From assembly GCA_964352815.1 (NCBI GenBank), contig CAYGTO010000003.1, forward strand, positions 1 through 64,000: a DNA stretch of 64,000 bases. The letters run 5' to 3'. The translations under genes were made by a program, and so were the position numbers. Position 1 is the first letter of the stretch, and each line of letters begins with the position of its first letter. The notes below the pieces were generated by a model, which saw only the letters and a list, made by a program, of their open reading frames with translations, was not told where the DNA came from and did not search any database. Below are positions 23,863 through 32,427 of this stretch, in pieces. Source of the stretch: CAYGTO01 sp964352815 (GTDB lineage Bacteria > Pseudomonadota > Alphaproteobacteria > Rickettsiales > UBA3002).

Positions 23863-24972
23863 ATGCCACATATTTTGCTCCTCCCCGGCGACGGGATCGG
23901 CCCTGAAGTGGTCGGCGAAACCCAAAAGATTATTGACTGGTTCAGCGCGAACAGCGCGCTTGATTTCACCACCTCCGAAGCGCTGATCGGTGGCATCGCC
24001 TATGATGAGGCCGGCACCCCCTACCCCGACGCGACGAATGAAGCCGCGAAAGCAGCAGATGCGATTCTGCTCGGCGCGGTGGGCGGCCCGAAATGGGAAG
24101 CGCTGGATTACAGCGTGCGCCCCGAGCGTGGCCTGCTCGCGATTCGTAAGGAGCTGGGCTTGTTCGCCAATCTGCGCCCCGCCATGTGTTTTGACGCGCT
24201 GGCCGAAGCATCGAGCCTGAAGAAAGAGCTCGTCAGCGGCCTCGACATTATGATTGTGCGCGAGCTAACGGGCGGCATTTATTTTGGTGAGCCGCGTGGC
24301 GTTGCGATGGAAGGCAACCATAAGGTTGGCCGCAATACGCTGGTTTATGCGGATTACGAAGTGCAGCGCATCGCCCGTGTTGCCTTTGATCTGGCGCAAA
24401 AACGCGGTAAAAAATTGACCTCGGTGGACAAAGCGAATGTGCTGGAAGCGACCGAAATGTGGCGCGAGGAAGTGCAGCAAATTGGCGATAGCGAATATAG
24501 CGATGTCGCGCTCGATCACATCTATGTCGACAATGCCGCGATGCAGCTCGTGCGCAACCCCAAACAGTTTGATGTGATGGTGACCACCAACATGTTTGGC
24601 GATATTTTATCGGATTGCGCGGCGATGCTGACCGGCTCGCTTGGCATGTTGCCTTCGGCGTCACTCGGCGAAGAGATCGACGGCAAACGCGCGGCGCTGT
24701 ATGAACCCGTCCACGGCTCGGCGCCGGATATTGCGGGCCAAGGCGTTGCCAACCCAATCGCGACGATCCTGAGTTTTGCGATGATGCTGCGCTATAGCTT
24801 CAATGCGCAGAAAGAAGCCGATATGCTGGAAAGCGCCGTCGATAGCGCGCTGGCGAAAGGCCTGCGTACAGGTGACATCATGCAAGAGGGTGCGCAAAAA
24901 GTCGGCACGGCAGAGATGGGCGCCGCGATTCTGGCCGCGCTTGAGGAACAAAAAGCGAAGGCAGCGGCGTAG
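23863..24972 (+). CDS. leuB: 3-isopropylmalate dehydrogenase
   Basis: LeuB, 369 residues, NAD-dependent oxidative decarboxylation in leucine synthesis. Features: LLLPGDGIGPEVVGE at the start, GAVGGPKWEAL near residue 70, RPERGLLAIRKELGLFANLRP (substrate-binding arginines), the YADYEVQRIARVAFDLA helix, the metal and NAD region VTTNMFGDILSDCAAMLTGSLGMLPSASLG, and EPVHGSAPDIAGQGVANPIATILS. The length is as expected. It completes leuC-leuD-leuB, though all three are separated by unrelated genes. Confidence 0.97.
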   Translation: MPHILLLPGDGIGPEVVGETQKIIDWFSANSALDFTTSEALIGGIAYDEAGTPYPDATNEAAKAADAILLGAVGGPKWEALDYSVRPERGLLAIRKELGLFANLRPAMCFDALAEASSLKKELVSGLDIMIVRELTGGIYFGEPRGVAMEGNHKVGRNTLVYADYEVQRIARVAFDLAQKRGKKLTSVDKANVLEATEMWREEVQQIGDSEYSDVALDHIYVDNAAMQLVRNPKQFDVMVTTNMFGDILSDCAAMLTGSLGMLPSASLGEEIDGKRAALYEPVHGSAPDIAGQGVANPIATILSFAMMLRYSFNAQKEADMLESAVDSALAKGLRTGDIMQEGAQKVGTAEMGAAILAALEEQKAKAAA

Positions 24973-24990
24973 GAATATGAAGGAGGGGAT

Positions 24991-25344
24991 ATGAGAGTCT
25001 TACCTGAAGTTGAAACAAAGTTAGCAGAATTCCCTAAGCTGCTTGACTGGATCCGCAAGAATGGGACGAGTGGCGAGCTCAGAGCCATTCCAGAAACGGA
25101 CGCTCAAGCATTTACTATGAAACTTGTGGAAGGCCACCCACCTATTCACACCGTTTTGGGAGAGATGAGGGAGATTGTTGGCAGATTGAGGACAGCGAGC
25201 ATTGATAGAGTCGAAGGGGCCTCTGATGAAGTGCGCGTGTTACTGCCATTAAACGCACCTCAGCTTCATAACTTACTTGCACACGAAAAAGTTGCTTCCG
25301 TTGATTTCGCCGTCAGAGAACAAGCACATGGAATGATGCGCTAA
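24991..25344 (+). CDS. hypothetical protein, 117 aa
   Basis: 117-residue soluble alpha/beta-looking protein starting 18 nt after leuB, with ribosome site GAAGGAGGGG before ATG 24991. It ends by overlapping the next gene by one base (TAATG), so the two are translationally coupled. It contains PETDAQAFTMKLVEGHPPIHTVLGEMREIVGRL and DEVRVLLPLNAPQLHNLLAHEKVASVDFAV; no family is recognised. The function is unknown; its place suggests co-expression with leuB and the acetyltransferase. Confidence 0.65.
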   Translation: MRVLPEVETKLAEFPKLLDWIRKNGTSGELRAIPETDAQAFTMKLVEGHPPIHTVLGEMREIVGRLRTASIDRVEGASDEVRVLLPLNAPQLHNLLAHEKVASVDFAVREQAHGMMR

Positions 25345-25796
25345 TGACCATCCGCCGGGCGACACCTGACGACTTCCTCGCCATCGCCGAGCTAGACCGC
25401 CGCGCGTGGGATAATTTAGAAAACCCCGAAGTGCTGGCGGATGGCGAACATACCTGGCGAATTTGGGTGGAACATTGCCCGTGCTGGGTCGCGGTCGAGG
25501 GTGATCAGGTTCAGGGGGTGTTGCTTGCGTTTCCGACGGAAAAAGAGGGCTATCATTGCCTGCACAAAATTTTCGTCGATCCAAACACGCGCGGCCAAGG
25601 CATCGGCAAGCAGTTGTTTGAGGCCTTCCTGACCTATTGCAGCGAGTTCTCCCTCTCGGCATTCCTCACCGTCGCGCCGTTCAATGAAAATGCCATCACG
25701 CTGTATGAAAAGATGGGCTTTGCCAAAGCGGACTATGTCGAAGGGTTTTATCGCCCGGAAGAACATCGCTGGGTGATGGTGTATGAGAGTCGCTAG
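25344..25796 (+). CDS. GNAT-family N-acetyltransferase
   Basis: 150-residue GCN5-related acetyltransferase. It shows the N-terminal IRRATPDDFLAIAELDRRAW, acetyl-CoA-binding motif A (KIFVDPNTRGQGIGKQLFEAFLTYC, with RGQGIGK as the pyrophosphate loop near residue 85) and motif B (NENAITLYEKMGFAKADYVEGFY). Start ATG 25344 overlaps the previous stop. The substrate cannot be told from sequence; it could acetylate a small molecule or a protein N-terminus. Confidence 0.88.
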   Translation: MTIRRATPDDFLAIAELDRRAWDNLENPEVLADGEHTWRIWVEHCPCWVAVEGDQVQGVLLAFPTEKEGYHCLHKIFVDPNTRGQGIGKQLFEAFLTYCSEFSLSAFLTVAPFNENAITLYEKMGFAKADYVEGFYRPEEHRWVMVYESR

Positions 25797-25839
25797 TCTT
25801 TCCGCTTGATTGCTTAGTTACCATTCTGCGAGGAGCGAC

Positions 25840-26040
25840 TTGTCCTCCGTAGCTTTAGCGTAGGAGGAAGCGACGCGGCAGTCCATTCATACTGCAAGAA
25901 TGGGTCGCGCCTGCCCGACGAAGCCTTGGCGCAGCAGGGTGGCGAAGGCTGGTCGTCAGCGCCAGTGCGCTTCCTCACGAAACGTCACTTCTATGCCATA
26001 TTTCCCTTGGATTACCCGAATAAATCGGCTAATAACATGC
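25840..26040. repeat. dispersed repeats before asd
   Basis: A TCCTCCG...CGTAGGAGGA hairpin at about 25841-25870, like the one at 11069-11114, is followed by a half copy of the CTTGGATTACCCGAATAAATCGG element. No gene is visible between 25797 and 26069. Confidence 0.6.
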
Positions 26041-26069
26041 ATTCACTAATGACGAAAGACTAAAGACCT

Positions 26070-27110
26070 ATGACTGGATTTAATGTAGCCATTGTCGGTG
26101 CGACGGGAAATGTCGGCCGCGAATTATTGAGCATTCTGGCGGAGCGTAATTTCCCGGTGAATCAGGTGGCGGCGTTGGCCTCATCACGCTCGATCGGCAA
26201 GGAAGTCAGCTTTGGCGATGAGAAAATTTTGAAGGTACAAGACCTCGAAACCTTTGACTTCTCGAACACCGATATCGCGCTGTTCTCGCCCGGCGGTTCG
26301 GTGTCGGCGAAACATGCGCCGCGCGCGGCAAAGCAAGGCTGCGTGGTGATCGACAATACCAGCCATTTCCGCATGGATGAAGATGTGCCGCTGATTGTGC
26401 CGGAAGTGAACCCGGAGAAGCTGAAGGAGTTTGCGAAACGCAATATCATCGCCAACCCAAACTGTTCGACGATTCAGATGATGGTCGCGCTCGCGCCGAT
26501 TCATAATGAAGTGGCGATTAAGCGCGTCGTGGTCAGCACCTATCAGTCGGTGTCAGGCGCAGGGAAATCGGCGATGGATGAGCTGTATGACCAGACCAAA
26601 TCGATCTATGTCAATGATGTGAAAGAGCCGGAGCAATTCACGAAACGCATTTCTTTCAACGCGATTCCGCATATTGATGTGTTCATGGAAGATGGCGCGA
26701 CCAAAGAAGAATGGAAAATGTGCGTTGAGACAAAAAAGATTCTCGACCCGTCGATTGAGGTCCATGCGAATTGCGTGCGCCTGCCGGTCTTTGTCGGCCA
26801 TGGCGAGATGATCAATATCGAGCTGGAAGAGCCGCTAAGTGTCGAGGATGCGCATGAGATTTGGGACGAAGCTGACGGCATTGCGGTGGTCGATCGCCAT
26901 GAAGATGGCGGCTATATGACGCCGGCGGAATGTGCGGGCGAAGATGCGGTCTATATCAGCCGTGTGCGCCAGGATACGAGCGTGAAACATGGCCTGTCTT
27001 TTTGGTGTGTGTCGGACAATATGCGCAAAGGCGCGGCGCTCAATGCGATTCAAATCGCGGAACATTTGGTAGCGCACGGCCTTGTGAAACCGCGCGAGAA
27101 GGCGGCATAG
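26070..27110 (+). CDS. asd: aspartate-semialdehyde dehydrogenase
   Basis: Asd, 346 residues, reduces aspartyl phosphate to the semialdehyde, feeding lysine, methionine, threonine and diaminopimelate synthesis. The NADP-binding start FNVAIVGATGNVGRELLSIL, the catalytic cysteine in NIIANPNCSTIQMM near residue 130, the QSVSGAGKSAMDEL region and the catalytic histidine region VFVGHGEMINIELEEP are all present. It converges on the NUDIX-like gene with a 1-nt gap. It supplies the homoserine route used by metA and metY in this window. Confidence 0.97.
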   Translation: MTGFNVAIVGATGNVGRELLSILAERNFPVNQVAALASSRSIGKEVSFGDEKILKVQDLETFDFSNTDIALFSPGGSVSAKHAPRAAKQGCVVIDNTSHFRMDEDVPLIVPEVNPEKLKEFAKRNIIANPNCSTIQMMVALAPIHNEVAIKRVVVSTYQSVSGAGKSAMDELYDQTKSIYVNDVKEPEQFTKRISFNAIPHIDVFMEDGATKEEWKMCVETKKILDPSIEVHANCVRLPVFVGHGEMINIELEEPLSVEDAHEIWDEADGIAVVDRHEDGGYMTPAECAGEDAVYISRVRQDTSVKHGLSFWCVSDNMRKGAALNAIQIAEHLVAHGLVKPREKAA

Positions 27111-27111
27111 T

Positions 27112-28446
27112 CTAGGCGGCTCTCCCGAAGCGTCCTGCCCCCTCTTTACGAATACGCGCCATGATTTCTCTATCTTTTTTCTCGACCTTGGCAATAAGAT
27201 CACGCACCTTTTGTTTGGCCGCCACGTGCTCTGGCGTCAAGAACACTCCGGCGCGTACATCCCTAGTTTTTTCACCACCTTTCTTCGTCTGGCCATTGGC
27301 AAAGGGTGCAAGTGCCCGTATTTGACTATCACACGTCATATCGTTTCCATGCTTATCTTGCCCAGTTTGCTGGAGAATTTTCTCCTGATAGTCTCGGTCG
27401 GGCTGAATTTCAGAATCGGGTTTCTGCTCAATGCCTGCCCCTTGAGCAATCCGTTCTACATACTCTTCAAAGGGGAGAATGTCTGCTCCCTCATGCGCCC
27501 ATGCGCAGGGTAGATAGGTGTGCTCAAGCTTAACTCCGGACATATCATTTATTTCTCCGCGTTTTTCAAGCGCCGCCCGGATGACCTTGACTTGGTCCAT
27601 GATCACTGGACGGAAAGACGGGCATGCTCTTAGCGCGCTGCGTATATCTTCGGGCGTTTTGATAATTTTCGCACCTCGCTCGATGTCTTGTCCTTGCGCA
27701 CGCAAATAGCCACGATATTCGCCTTCAAGCGCAGGAAGAATCGGAGTAAAGCGCGGGCCTTTGAGCACATGCCATGTTTCATTACATTTCGGAGTTGGCA
27801 GCAACAGCCCGGTCCTTAGCACATCCACCAGCTGCATTTCGCTTGGAAGCCCTGCCTGTATTGCCGTGATGGATGCTCTTTCTTGAACATGCGTGCTGCC
27901 ATTCTCGCCGCGATATTGAGCCCCTTTCAGGTGAGGAATTAGGTTTTCAATGCCTTTTACTTCGACAATATACATTCGGAGCTTCTCTGGAGCTCCCGAT
28001 TTTGTGGGATAGGCTACCGTGGCAAACTCCCGAATACCAGAGTCGCCATTGTGCCTGACCAGGCTTACCCCATCATAAGGCTCGACTGTTTCTCCTCCCT
28101 TAGCTGTACCATTGGTATGGAGAATCCGGCTCAAGTCAATTCCGGTTTCTTCATGCACCTCTTTGATCGCGCCTTCAAGAATGGTTTTATCTGAATCGCT
28201 TTTGACACCGCCTTTCGCATAGGTGTAGAATTTTTGGCCATCTTTGCGAAATTTGCCTTCATTGTACGGCGCAACAATATGTGTGACCTTATGCGTACCA
28301 CCTTTACCATCAGGCATTTCGACATCACCGATAATGAAGACCCCGGCCTTGCCGGGCTTATCTTTCATTTTTTCCGCACAATCGGCAATGTACCCGTTCC
28401 ACCGCTTTTCGGGATTTTTAGGGGGTTTCTTTTTTGGTGCCATCAT
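27112..28446 (-). CDS. Pho-box-controlled NUDIX-like protein, 444 aa
   Basis: 444-residue protein. Residues about 38-150 read as a NUDIX domain: GVFIIGDV, then a Nudix-box-like segment KGGVKSDSDKTILEGAIKEVHEETGIDL, which keeps the catalytic EVHEETG core (Lys replaces Arg, and the upstream Glu of GX5E is not clear). NUDIX enzymes hydrolyse nucleoside diphosphate derivatives. The remaining ~290 residues match nothing I know and end in a basic helix (AKVEKKDREIMARIRKEG). ATG 28446 (or 28443) follows AGGCAGAG. A Pho box lies upstream (28500-28517). It converges tail-to-tail with asd. Effector-like size and unique C-terminal part; activity unproven. Confidence 0.75.
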   Translation of the reverse strand: MMAPKKKPPKNPEKRWNGYIADCAEKMKDKPGKAGVFIIGDVEMPDGKGGTHKVTHIVAPYNEGKFRKDGQKFYTYAKGGVKSDSDKTILEGAIKEVHEETGIDLSRILHTNGTAKGGETVEPYDGVSLVRHNGDSGIREFATVAYPTKSGAPEKLRMYIVEVKGIENLIPHLKGAQYRGENGSTHVQERASITAIQAGLPSEMQLVDVLRTGLLLPTPKCNETWHVLKGPRFTPILPALEGEYRGYLRAQGQDIERGAKIIKTPEDIRSALRACPSFRPVIMDQVKVIRAALEKRGEINDMSGVKLEHTYLPCAWAHEGADILPFEEYVERIAQGAGIEQKPDSEIQPDRDYQEKILQQTGQDKHGNDMTCDSQIRALAPFANGQTKKGGEKTRDVRAGVFLTPEHVAAKQKVRDLIAKVEKKDREIMARIRKEGAGRFGRAA

Positions 28447-28471
28447 CTCTGCCTTTCATTCAATTGAAATA

Positions 28472-28517
28472 ATTATGACCGGTTTTGTTGAGAATATGTG
28501 TGACGGTTCTGTGACAA
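28472..28517 (-). promoter_or_regulatory. Pho box and -10 for the NUDIX-like gene
   Basis: Minus strand: TTGTCACAGAACCGTCAC (28500-28517), a 22-nt spacer, then CATAAT (28472-28477). Confidence 0.8.
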
Positions 28518-28610
28518 TTGCGGATGAAAAACGCTTGAATAGCGGTTCTCAACGCAAAATCAGAGAAAGCTTAGCCTATGTGAGACGAAGGTCGAAGCAT
28601 GGCTTAGCTG
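28518..28610 (+). repeat. TGAAT-loop element next to a Pho box
   Basis: TTGCGGAT is followed by the hairpin GAAAAACGCT-TGAAT-AGCGGTTCTC (28526-28550, two mismatches), then AACGCAAAATCAGAGAAAGCT and GGTCGAAGCATGGCTTAGCTGATC. As at 12354, it starts right at the Pho box. The rest of the gap up to 28738 shows nothing clear. Confidence 0.85.
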
Positions 28611-28738
28611 ATCTGCCCAACCACATGCAAATGCGTCGCATTTACGTGTGAATAACCCCCTCACTTGCAAGCTTTATTCGGAAAAATAGATGCATTCATA
28701 CTTCGGATGCGCTATACCATTTTGTAATGGTCGGAGGC

Positions 28739-28782
28739 TTGCATTTATGCGCAGCGCCGCTATACTTTAGAACAATTATAAA
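28739..28782 (+). promoter_or_regulatory. sdhC promoter with Irr-type iron control element
   Basis: TTGCAT (28739-28744), 16 nt, TATACT (28761-28766). TTTAGAACAATTATAAA (28766-28782) matches the alphaproteobacterial ICE pattern TTTAGAA-N3-TTCTAAA with one mismatch and overlaps the -10 edge and start site, a repressing position. A near-identical copy precedes sdhB. Confidence 0.7.
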
Positions 28783-28792
28783 TAGGTAGGTT

Positions 28793-29191
28793 ATGTCACA
28801 CCCAAGCACGGAACGCCCGCTCTCGCCGCATTTGACAATCTATAAGCCCCAAATCACCTCGATGCTCTCTATCATGCACCGGATCACCGGAACGGTGAAC
28901 GCTATCGGCCTGATTGTGCTGATTGGATGGCTATGGTCGGCGGCATTTGACGCTAAATATTACGCCTGCTTACAAGAAATTTTCGCAAGCCAGCTCGGGA
29001 AGATTGCACTGATAGGCTGGACGCTGACTTTCTTCTACCATTTAAGCAACGGTATTCGCCATCTATGGTGGGATATGGGCAAAGGCTTTCAGCTTAAGCA
29101 CGTGACGCTTAGTGGTATTTTCGTGGTTGGTCTCGCAATTGGCCTTACCGCAGTGACCTGGTATCACATTATTCAAACGACAGGATGGTAA
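28793..29191 (+). CDS. sdhC: succinate dehydrogenase cytochrome b556 subunit
   Basis: SdhC, 132 residues, one of two membrane anchors of complex II that hold haem b and the quinone site. Family start RPLSPHLTIYKPQITSMLSIMHRITG near residue 8, three hydrophobic helices, and the haem-ligand histidine in FFYHLSNGIRHLWWD near residue 85. First gene of sdhCDA. Its promoter overlaps an Irr-type box. Confidence 0.95.
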   Translation: MSHPSTERPLSPHLTIYKPQITSMLSIMHRITGTVNAIGLIVLIGWLWSAAFDAKYYACLQEIFASQLGKIALIGWTLTFFYHLSNGIRHLWWDMGKGFQLKHVTLSGIFVVGLAIGLTAVTWYHIIQTTGW

Positions 29192-29193
29192 GC

Positions 29194-29646
29194 ATGGCAA
29201 CGAACCCACACCCTTTCCGATCGGACGCTTCTAAAGCTCATGGGCTTGGCCCTGCTGGCCACGGCACGCATCACTGGATCTATCAACGCCTGACGGCGAT
29301 TGTCATCGCGCCGCTGGCCGTATGGTTCTGGTTTAGCGTTATTACCAAAATGATTGGCGCGCCGATTCTGGTAATTGAGCAATGGTTTTCAAGCCCCTAT
29401 GTCGCCGTGCTAATGGCTGCCTTCATCATCGCCGTATGCACCCATGCGAAACTTGGCCTTCAAGTGGTCATCGAAGATTATGTGCATGCAAAATGCACCA
29501 AAATCGGCATGCTCATCGCGATCAAGCTGCTGTATTTGGGATTAATGCTGATGGGCCTCGCGGCCGTCGCATCCCTCCACTTTAACGGCGCCGTTGAAGT
29601 CGCTGATATTGTTGCCCTTTCACCCGTTCAGATAGACGAAAACTAG
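29194..29646 (+). CDS. sdhD: succinate dehydrogenase membrane anchor subunit
   Basis: SdhD, 150 residues, second membrane anchor of complex II. It starts after SdhC by 2 nt at ATG 29194; an earlier ATG at 29185 overlaps sdhC. Family features: GAGHGTHHWIYQRLTAI-like segment near residue 20-36, three membrane helices, and the haem-ligand HAKLGLQVVIEDYVH near residue 83. A C-terminal extension of about 30 residues lies beyond the last helix. Confidence 0.93.
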   Translation: MATNPHPFRSDASKAHGLGPAGHGTHHWIYQRLTAIVIAPLAVWFWFSVITKMIGAPILVIEQWFSSPYVAVLMAAFIIAVCTHAKLGLQVVIEDYVHAKCTKIGMLIAIKLLYLGLMLMGLAAVASLHFNGAVEVADIVALSPVQIDEN

Positions 29647-29655
29647 GAAATCATC

Positions 29656-31488
29656 ATGGCAGAATCAAAAATCGATGTGAATGAAATCAACATTGGCGGC
29701 ACCGCCTACGCGTTTGAGGATCACTATTTCGACGTGATCGTGGTTGGCGCAGGGGGTGCGGGCTTGCGCGCTACCTTTGGTATGGCCGCGGAAGGGCTGA
29801 AAACCGCATGTTTGACTAAAGTCTTCCCGACCCGCTCACATACGGTGGCGGCGCAGGGCGGAATTTCAGCGGCACTGGGCAATATGGGCGCCGATGATTG
29901 GCGCTGGCATATGTATGACACGATCAAAGGTTCGGATTGGCTGGGTGATCAAGATGCGATTGAGTATCTGTGCAAAAATGCGATTCCGTCAGTGATCGAG
30001 CTTGAGCATTACGGTGTGCCCTTCTCACGGACTGAGGAAGGCAAAATCTACCAACGCCCATTTGGCGGCATGACCACGGAATTTGGCGAAGGCCCGGCAG
30101 CGCAGCGCACCTGCGCCGCAGCAGACCGGACCGGTCATGCGATTCTACACACGCTTTACACCCAAGCGCTAAAAAATGACGCGCAATTCTTTATCGAATA
30201 TTTCGCGATCGATCTGCTGATGAATGATGAGGGCGAATGTTGTGGCGTACTCGCGCTGAACCTGGATGACGGCTCTCTGCACCGCTTTTGGGGCCATGAA
30301 ACTGTGCTCGCGACCGGCGGCTATGGCCGCGCCTATTTCTCCTGCACTTCAGCACATACCTGCACCGGCGATGGCGGTGGCATGGCGGTGCGCGCGGGAC
30401 TACCACTGCAAGATATGGAGTTCGTTCAATTCCACCCGACCGGTGTCTATGGCGCAGGCTGTTTGATTACCGAAGGGGTGCGCGGCGAAGGCGGATACCT
30501 CGTGAATTCTGAGGGCGAGCGCTTCATGGAGCGCTATGCACCCTCGGCGAAAGACCTTGCTTCGCGAGATGTGGTGTCACGCTCAATGACCATGGAAATC
30601 AATGAAGGGCGCGGTGTGGGCGCCGAGAGAGATCATATTTACCTACATCTCGATCATCTGCCAGATGATGTGATCGATAAACGCCTACCAGGCATTGCCG
30701 AAACCGCAAAAATTTTCGCTGGCGTCGATGTGAAGAAACAGCCAATCCCGGTCTTGCCAACGGTGCATTACAATATGGGCGGGCTGCAAACCAACTACCA
30801 CACCGAAGTGGTGACGCTGAAAGATGGCAACCCCGATCATGTGGTGCCCGGCTTGATGGCGATTGGTGAAGCGGGCTGTATTTCGGTCCATGGCGCGAAC
30901 CGTCTGGGCTCGAACTCACTCCTCGATCTCGTCGTGTTTGGCCGTGCGGCTGCGCACCGCGCACGTGAAGTGATCAAGCCACGCCAGGCGCATCGCAAAG
31001 CGCCGCTGAGCGCGACCGAAAAATCGCTGGAGCGGTTCGACCGTATCCGCCACAGCAAAGGCTCGCTTGGAACTTCTGAGATCCGCCTCAATATGCAAAA
31101 AGCCATGCAACAGCATGCTGCCGTGTTCCGTACGGACGCGTCACTCAAGGAAGGGCTTGAGAAAATCACCAAAATCTACCGCTCTTTCAGCGACATTGGC
31201 ATTAAGGATCGCGGCTTGATTTGGAACAGCGATCTGATCGAAGCGCTTGAGCTTGATAATCTTCGTAGTCAAGCCGTGATCACCATGGCATCGGCGGAGA
31301 ACCGTAAGGAAAGCCGAGGCGCGCACGCACAGGAAGACCATACGGAGCGTGATGATAAGAACTGGATGAAGCATACGCTGTGCTGGGTCGAAGAAAATGG
31401 CGACACCAACATCGACTATCGCCCAGTTCGTCTGCACACGCTAACCGATGATTGCGATGCGATTCCACCGAAAAAGCGTGTCTACTAA
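29656..31488 (+). CDS. sdhA: succinate dehydrogenase flavoprotein subunit
   Basis: SdhA, 610 residues, oxidises succinate to fumarate with covalently bound FAD. Dinucleotide loop VVGAGGAGLRATFGMA near residue 30; covalent-FAD histidine in FPTRSHTVAAQGG near residue 60; active-site segments HPTGVYGAGCLITEGVRGEGGYLVN and HGANRLGSNSLLDLVVFGR; C-terminal domain with LIWNSDLIEALELDNL and HTLCWVEENG. The AGGAAA site precedes ATG 29656. sdhB does not follow directly: an M48 lipoprotein gene intervenes. Confidence 0.97.
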   Translation: MAESKIDVNEINIGGTAYAFEDHYFDVIVVGAGGAGLRATFGMAAEGLKTACLTKVFPTRSHTVAAQGGISAALGNMGADDWRWHMYDTIKGSDWLGDQDAIEYLCKNAIPSVIELEHYGVPFSRTEEGKIYQRPFGGMTTEFGEGPAAQRTCAAADRTGHAILHTLYTQALKNDAQFFIEYFAIDLLMNDEGECCGVLALNLDDGSLHRFWGHETVLATGGYGRAYFSCTSAHTCTGDGGGMAVRAGLPLQDMEFVQFHPTGVYGAGCLITEGVRGEGGYLVNSEGERFMERYAPSAKDLASRDVVSRSMTMEINEGRGVGAERDHIYLHLDHLPDDVIDKRLPGIAETAKIFAGVDVKKQPIPVLPTVHYNMGGLQTNYHTEVVTLKDGNPDHVVPGLMAIGEAGCISVHGANRLGSNSLLDLVVFGRAAAHRAREVIKPRQAHRKAPLSATEKSLERFDRIRHSKGSLGTSEIRLNMQKAMQQHAAVFRTDASLKEGLEKITKIYRSFSDIGIKDRGLIWNSDLIEALELDNLRSQAVITMASAENRKESRGAHAQEDHTERDDKNWMKHTLCWVEENGDTNIDYRPVRLHTLTDDCDAIPPKKRVY

Positions 31489-31503
31489 AGACTGGAATTC
31501 GCT

Positions 31504-32382
31504 ATGCGCTTTGAGTACACTCAGGGCATGATTCTCGCCTCTACTATCAAACGTGCCGTAGCGATCGGCGTGCTCGCGCTTACGACTTTTGCGTGCTCGC
31601 AGCCTACTACTTATGTGCCGATGGCGAGTCAAGCCGAGATTCAGGCCGAACAGGCCAAATTCCGTAAGGAAGTGACCGAAAACCCCTTCCCGCCTATCGT
31701 TGAGCCAGTGAAGCTCACCAAGGCTATGCAGCGGCGCCTGCAAGGCATTGCCAACCGTATTAATCCGCAAGGCACGAAGCTGTGTTTTGAGCTTTATCAG
31801 AATGTTTCTGAGGCCAATTGCAGCTATCCCTTAGAAATCTCTTCAAAGAAAGGCGCGAATGCCTACGCCGATGGTAGTAAAGTGTTTGTGACCACCGCTA
31901 TGATGGCGCTGGCCGAAGATGACACGCATTTAGCGTTCGTCTTGGCGCATGAGCTTGCCCACAACATTATGGATCACCCCTCACGCGTGCAGCAAAACAC
32001 GATTGCCGGCTCGCTGCTCGGCACCATGGTGGATATTGGTGCCGCAGCCGCGGGCGCGAGCACTGGCGGCGCGTTTGGGCAACTTGGCGGCCAGACCGCC
32101 CTGCTTCAATATTCGCCCAGCTTTGAGCTCGAAGCCGACTATATCGGGCTGTATATTCTTCAGCGCGCGGGCTATCGGATAGAAGAAGCCCCGAATTTCT
32201 GGCGCGCCATGGCGCATTACCATCCGGAAAATATTTATACCAGCACCACCCACCCCACCAACCCAGAGCGGTATGTGGTGATGCGTAAAACGATCAATGA
32301 AATTCGCAGCAAGCAGAAGCTCGGCTTGCCGCTTTTTCCAGAATTTAAGCCAGAAGATCAGCAGGATACGGGGATGTTTTAA
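31504..32382 (+). CDS. M48-family metallopeptidase lipoprotein
   Basis: 292-residue (or 284 from ATG 31528) zinc metallopeptidase of family M48 with a lipoprotein signal (AIGVLALTTFAC, lipobox TFAC). The zinc motif HELAHNIMDHP lies near residue 150, the third ligand region FELEADYIGLYILQRAGY near residue 212, and a third conserved motif STTHPTNPERY near residue 255. Relatives (LoiP/YcaL, BepA-like) act in outer-membrane protein quality control. It lies between sdhA and sdhB, which is unusual, and sdhB has its own promoter downstream. Confidence 0.9.
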   Translation: MRFEYTQGMILASTIKRAVAIGVLALTTFACSQPTTYVPMASQAEIQAEQAKFRKEVTENPFPPIVEPVKLTKAMQRRLQGIANRINPQGTKLCFELYQNVSEANCSYPLEISSKKGANAYADGSKVFVTTAMMALAEDDTHLAFVLAHELAHNIMDHPSRVQQNTIAGSLLGTMVDIGAAAAGASTGGAFGQLGGQTALLQYSPSFELEADYIGLYILQRAGYRIEEAPNFWRAMAHYHPENIYTSTTHPTNPERYVVMRKTINEIRSKQKLGLPLFPEFKPEDQQDTGMF

Positions 32383-32427
32383 CATCAATGATGAGCGTTT
32401 TTCTTCCGGATAGAGCGCAAAAACTCA

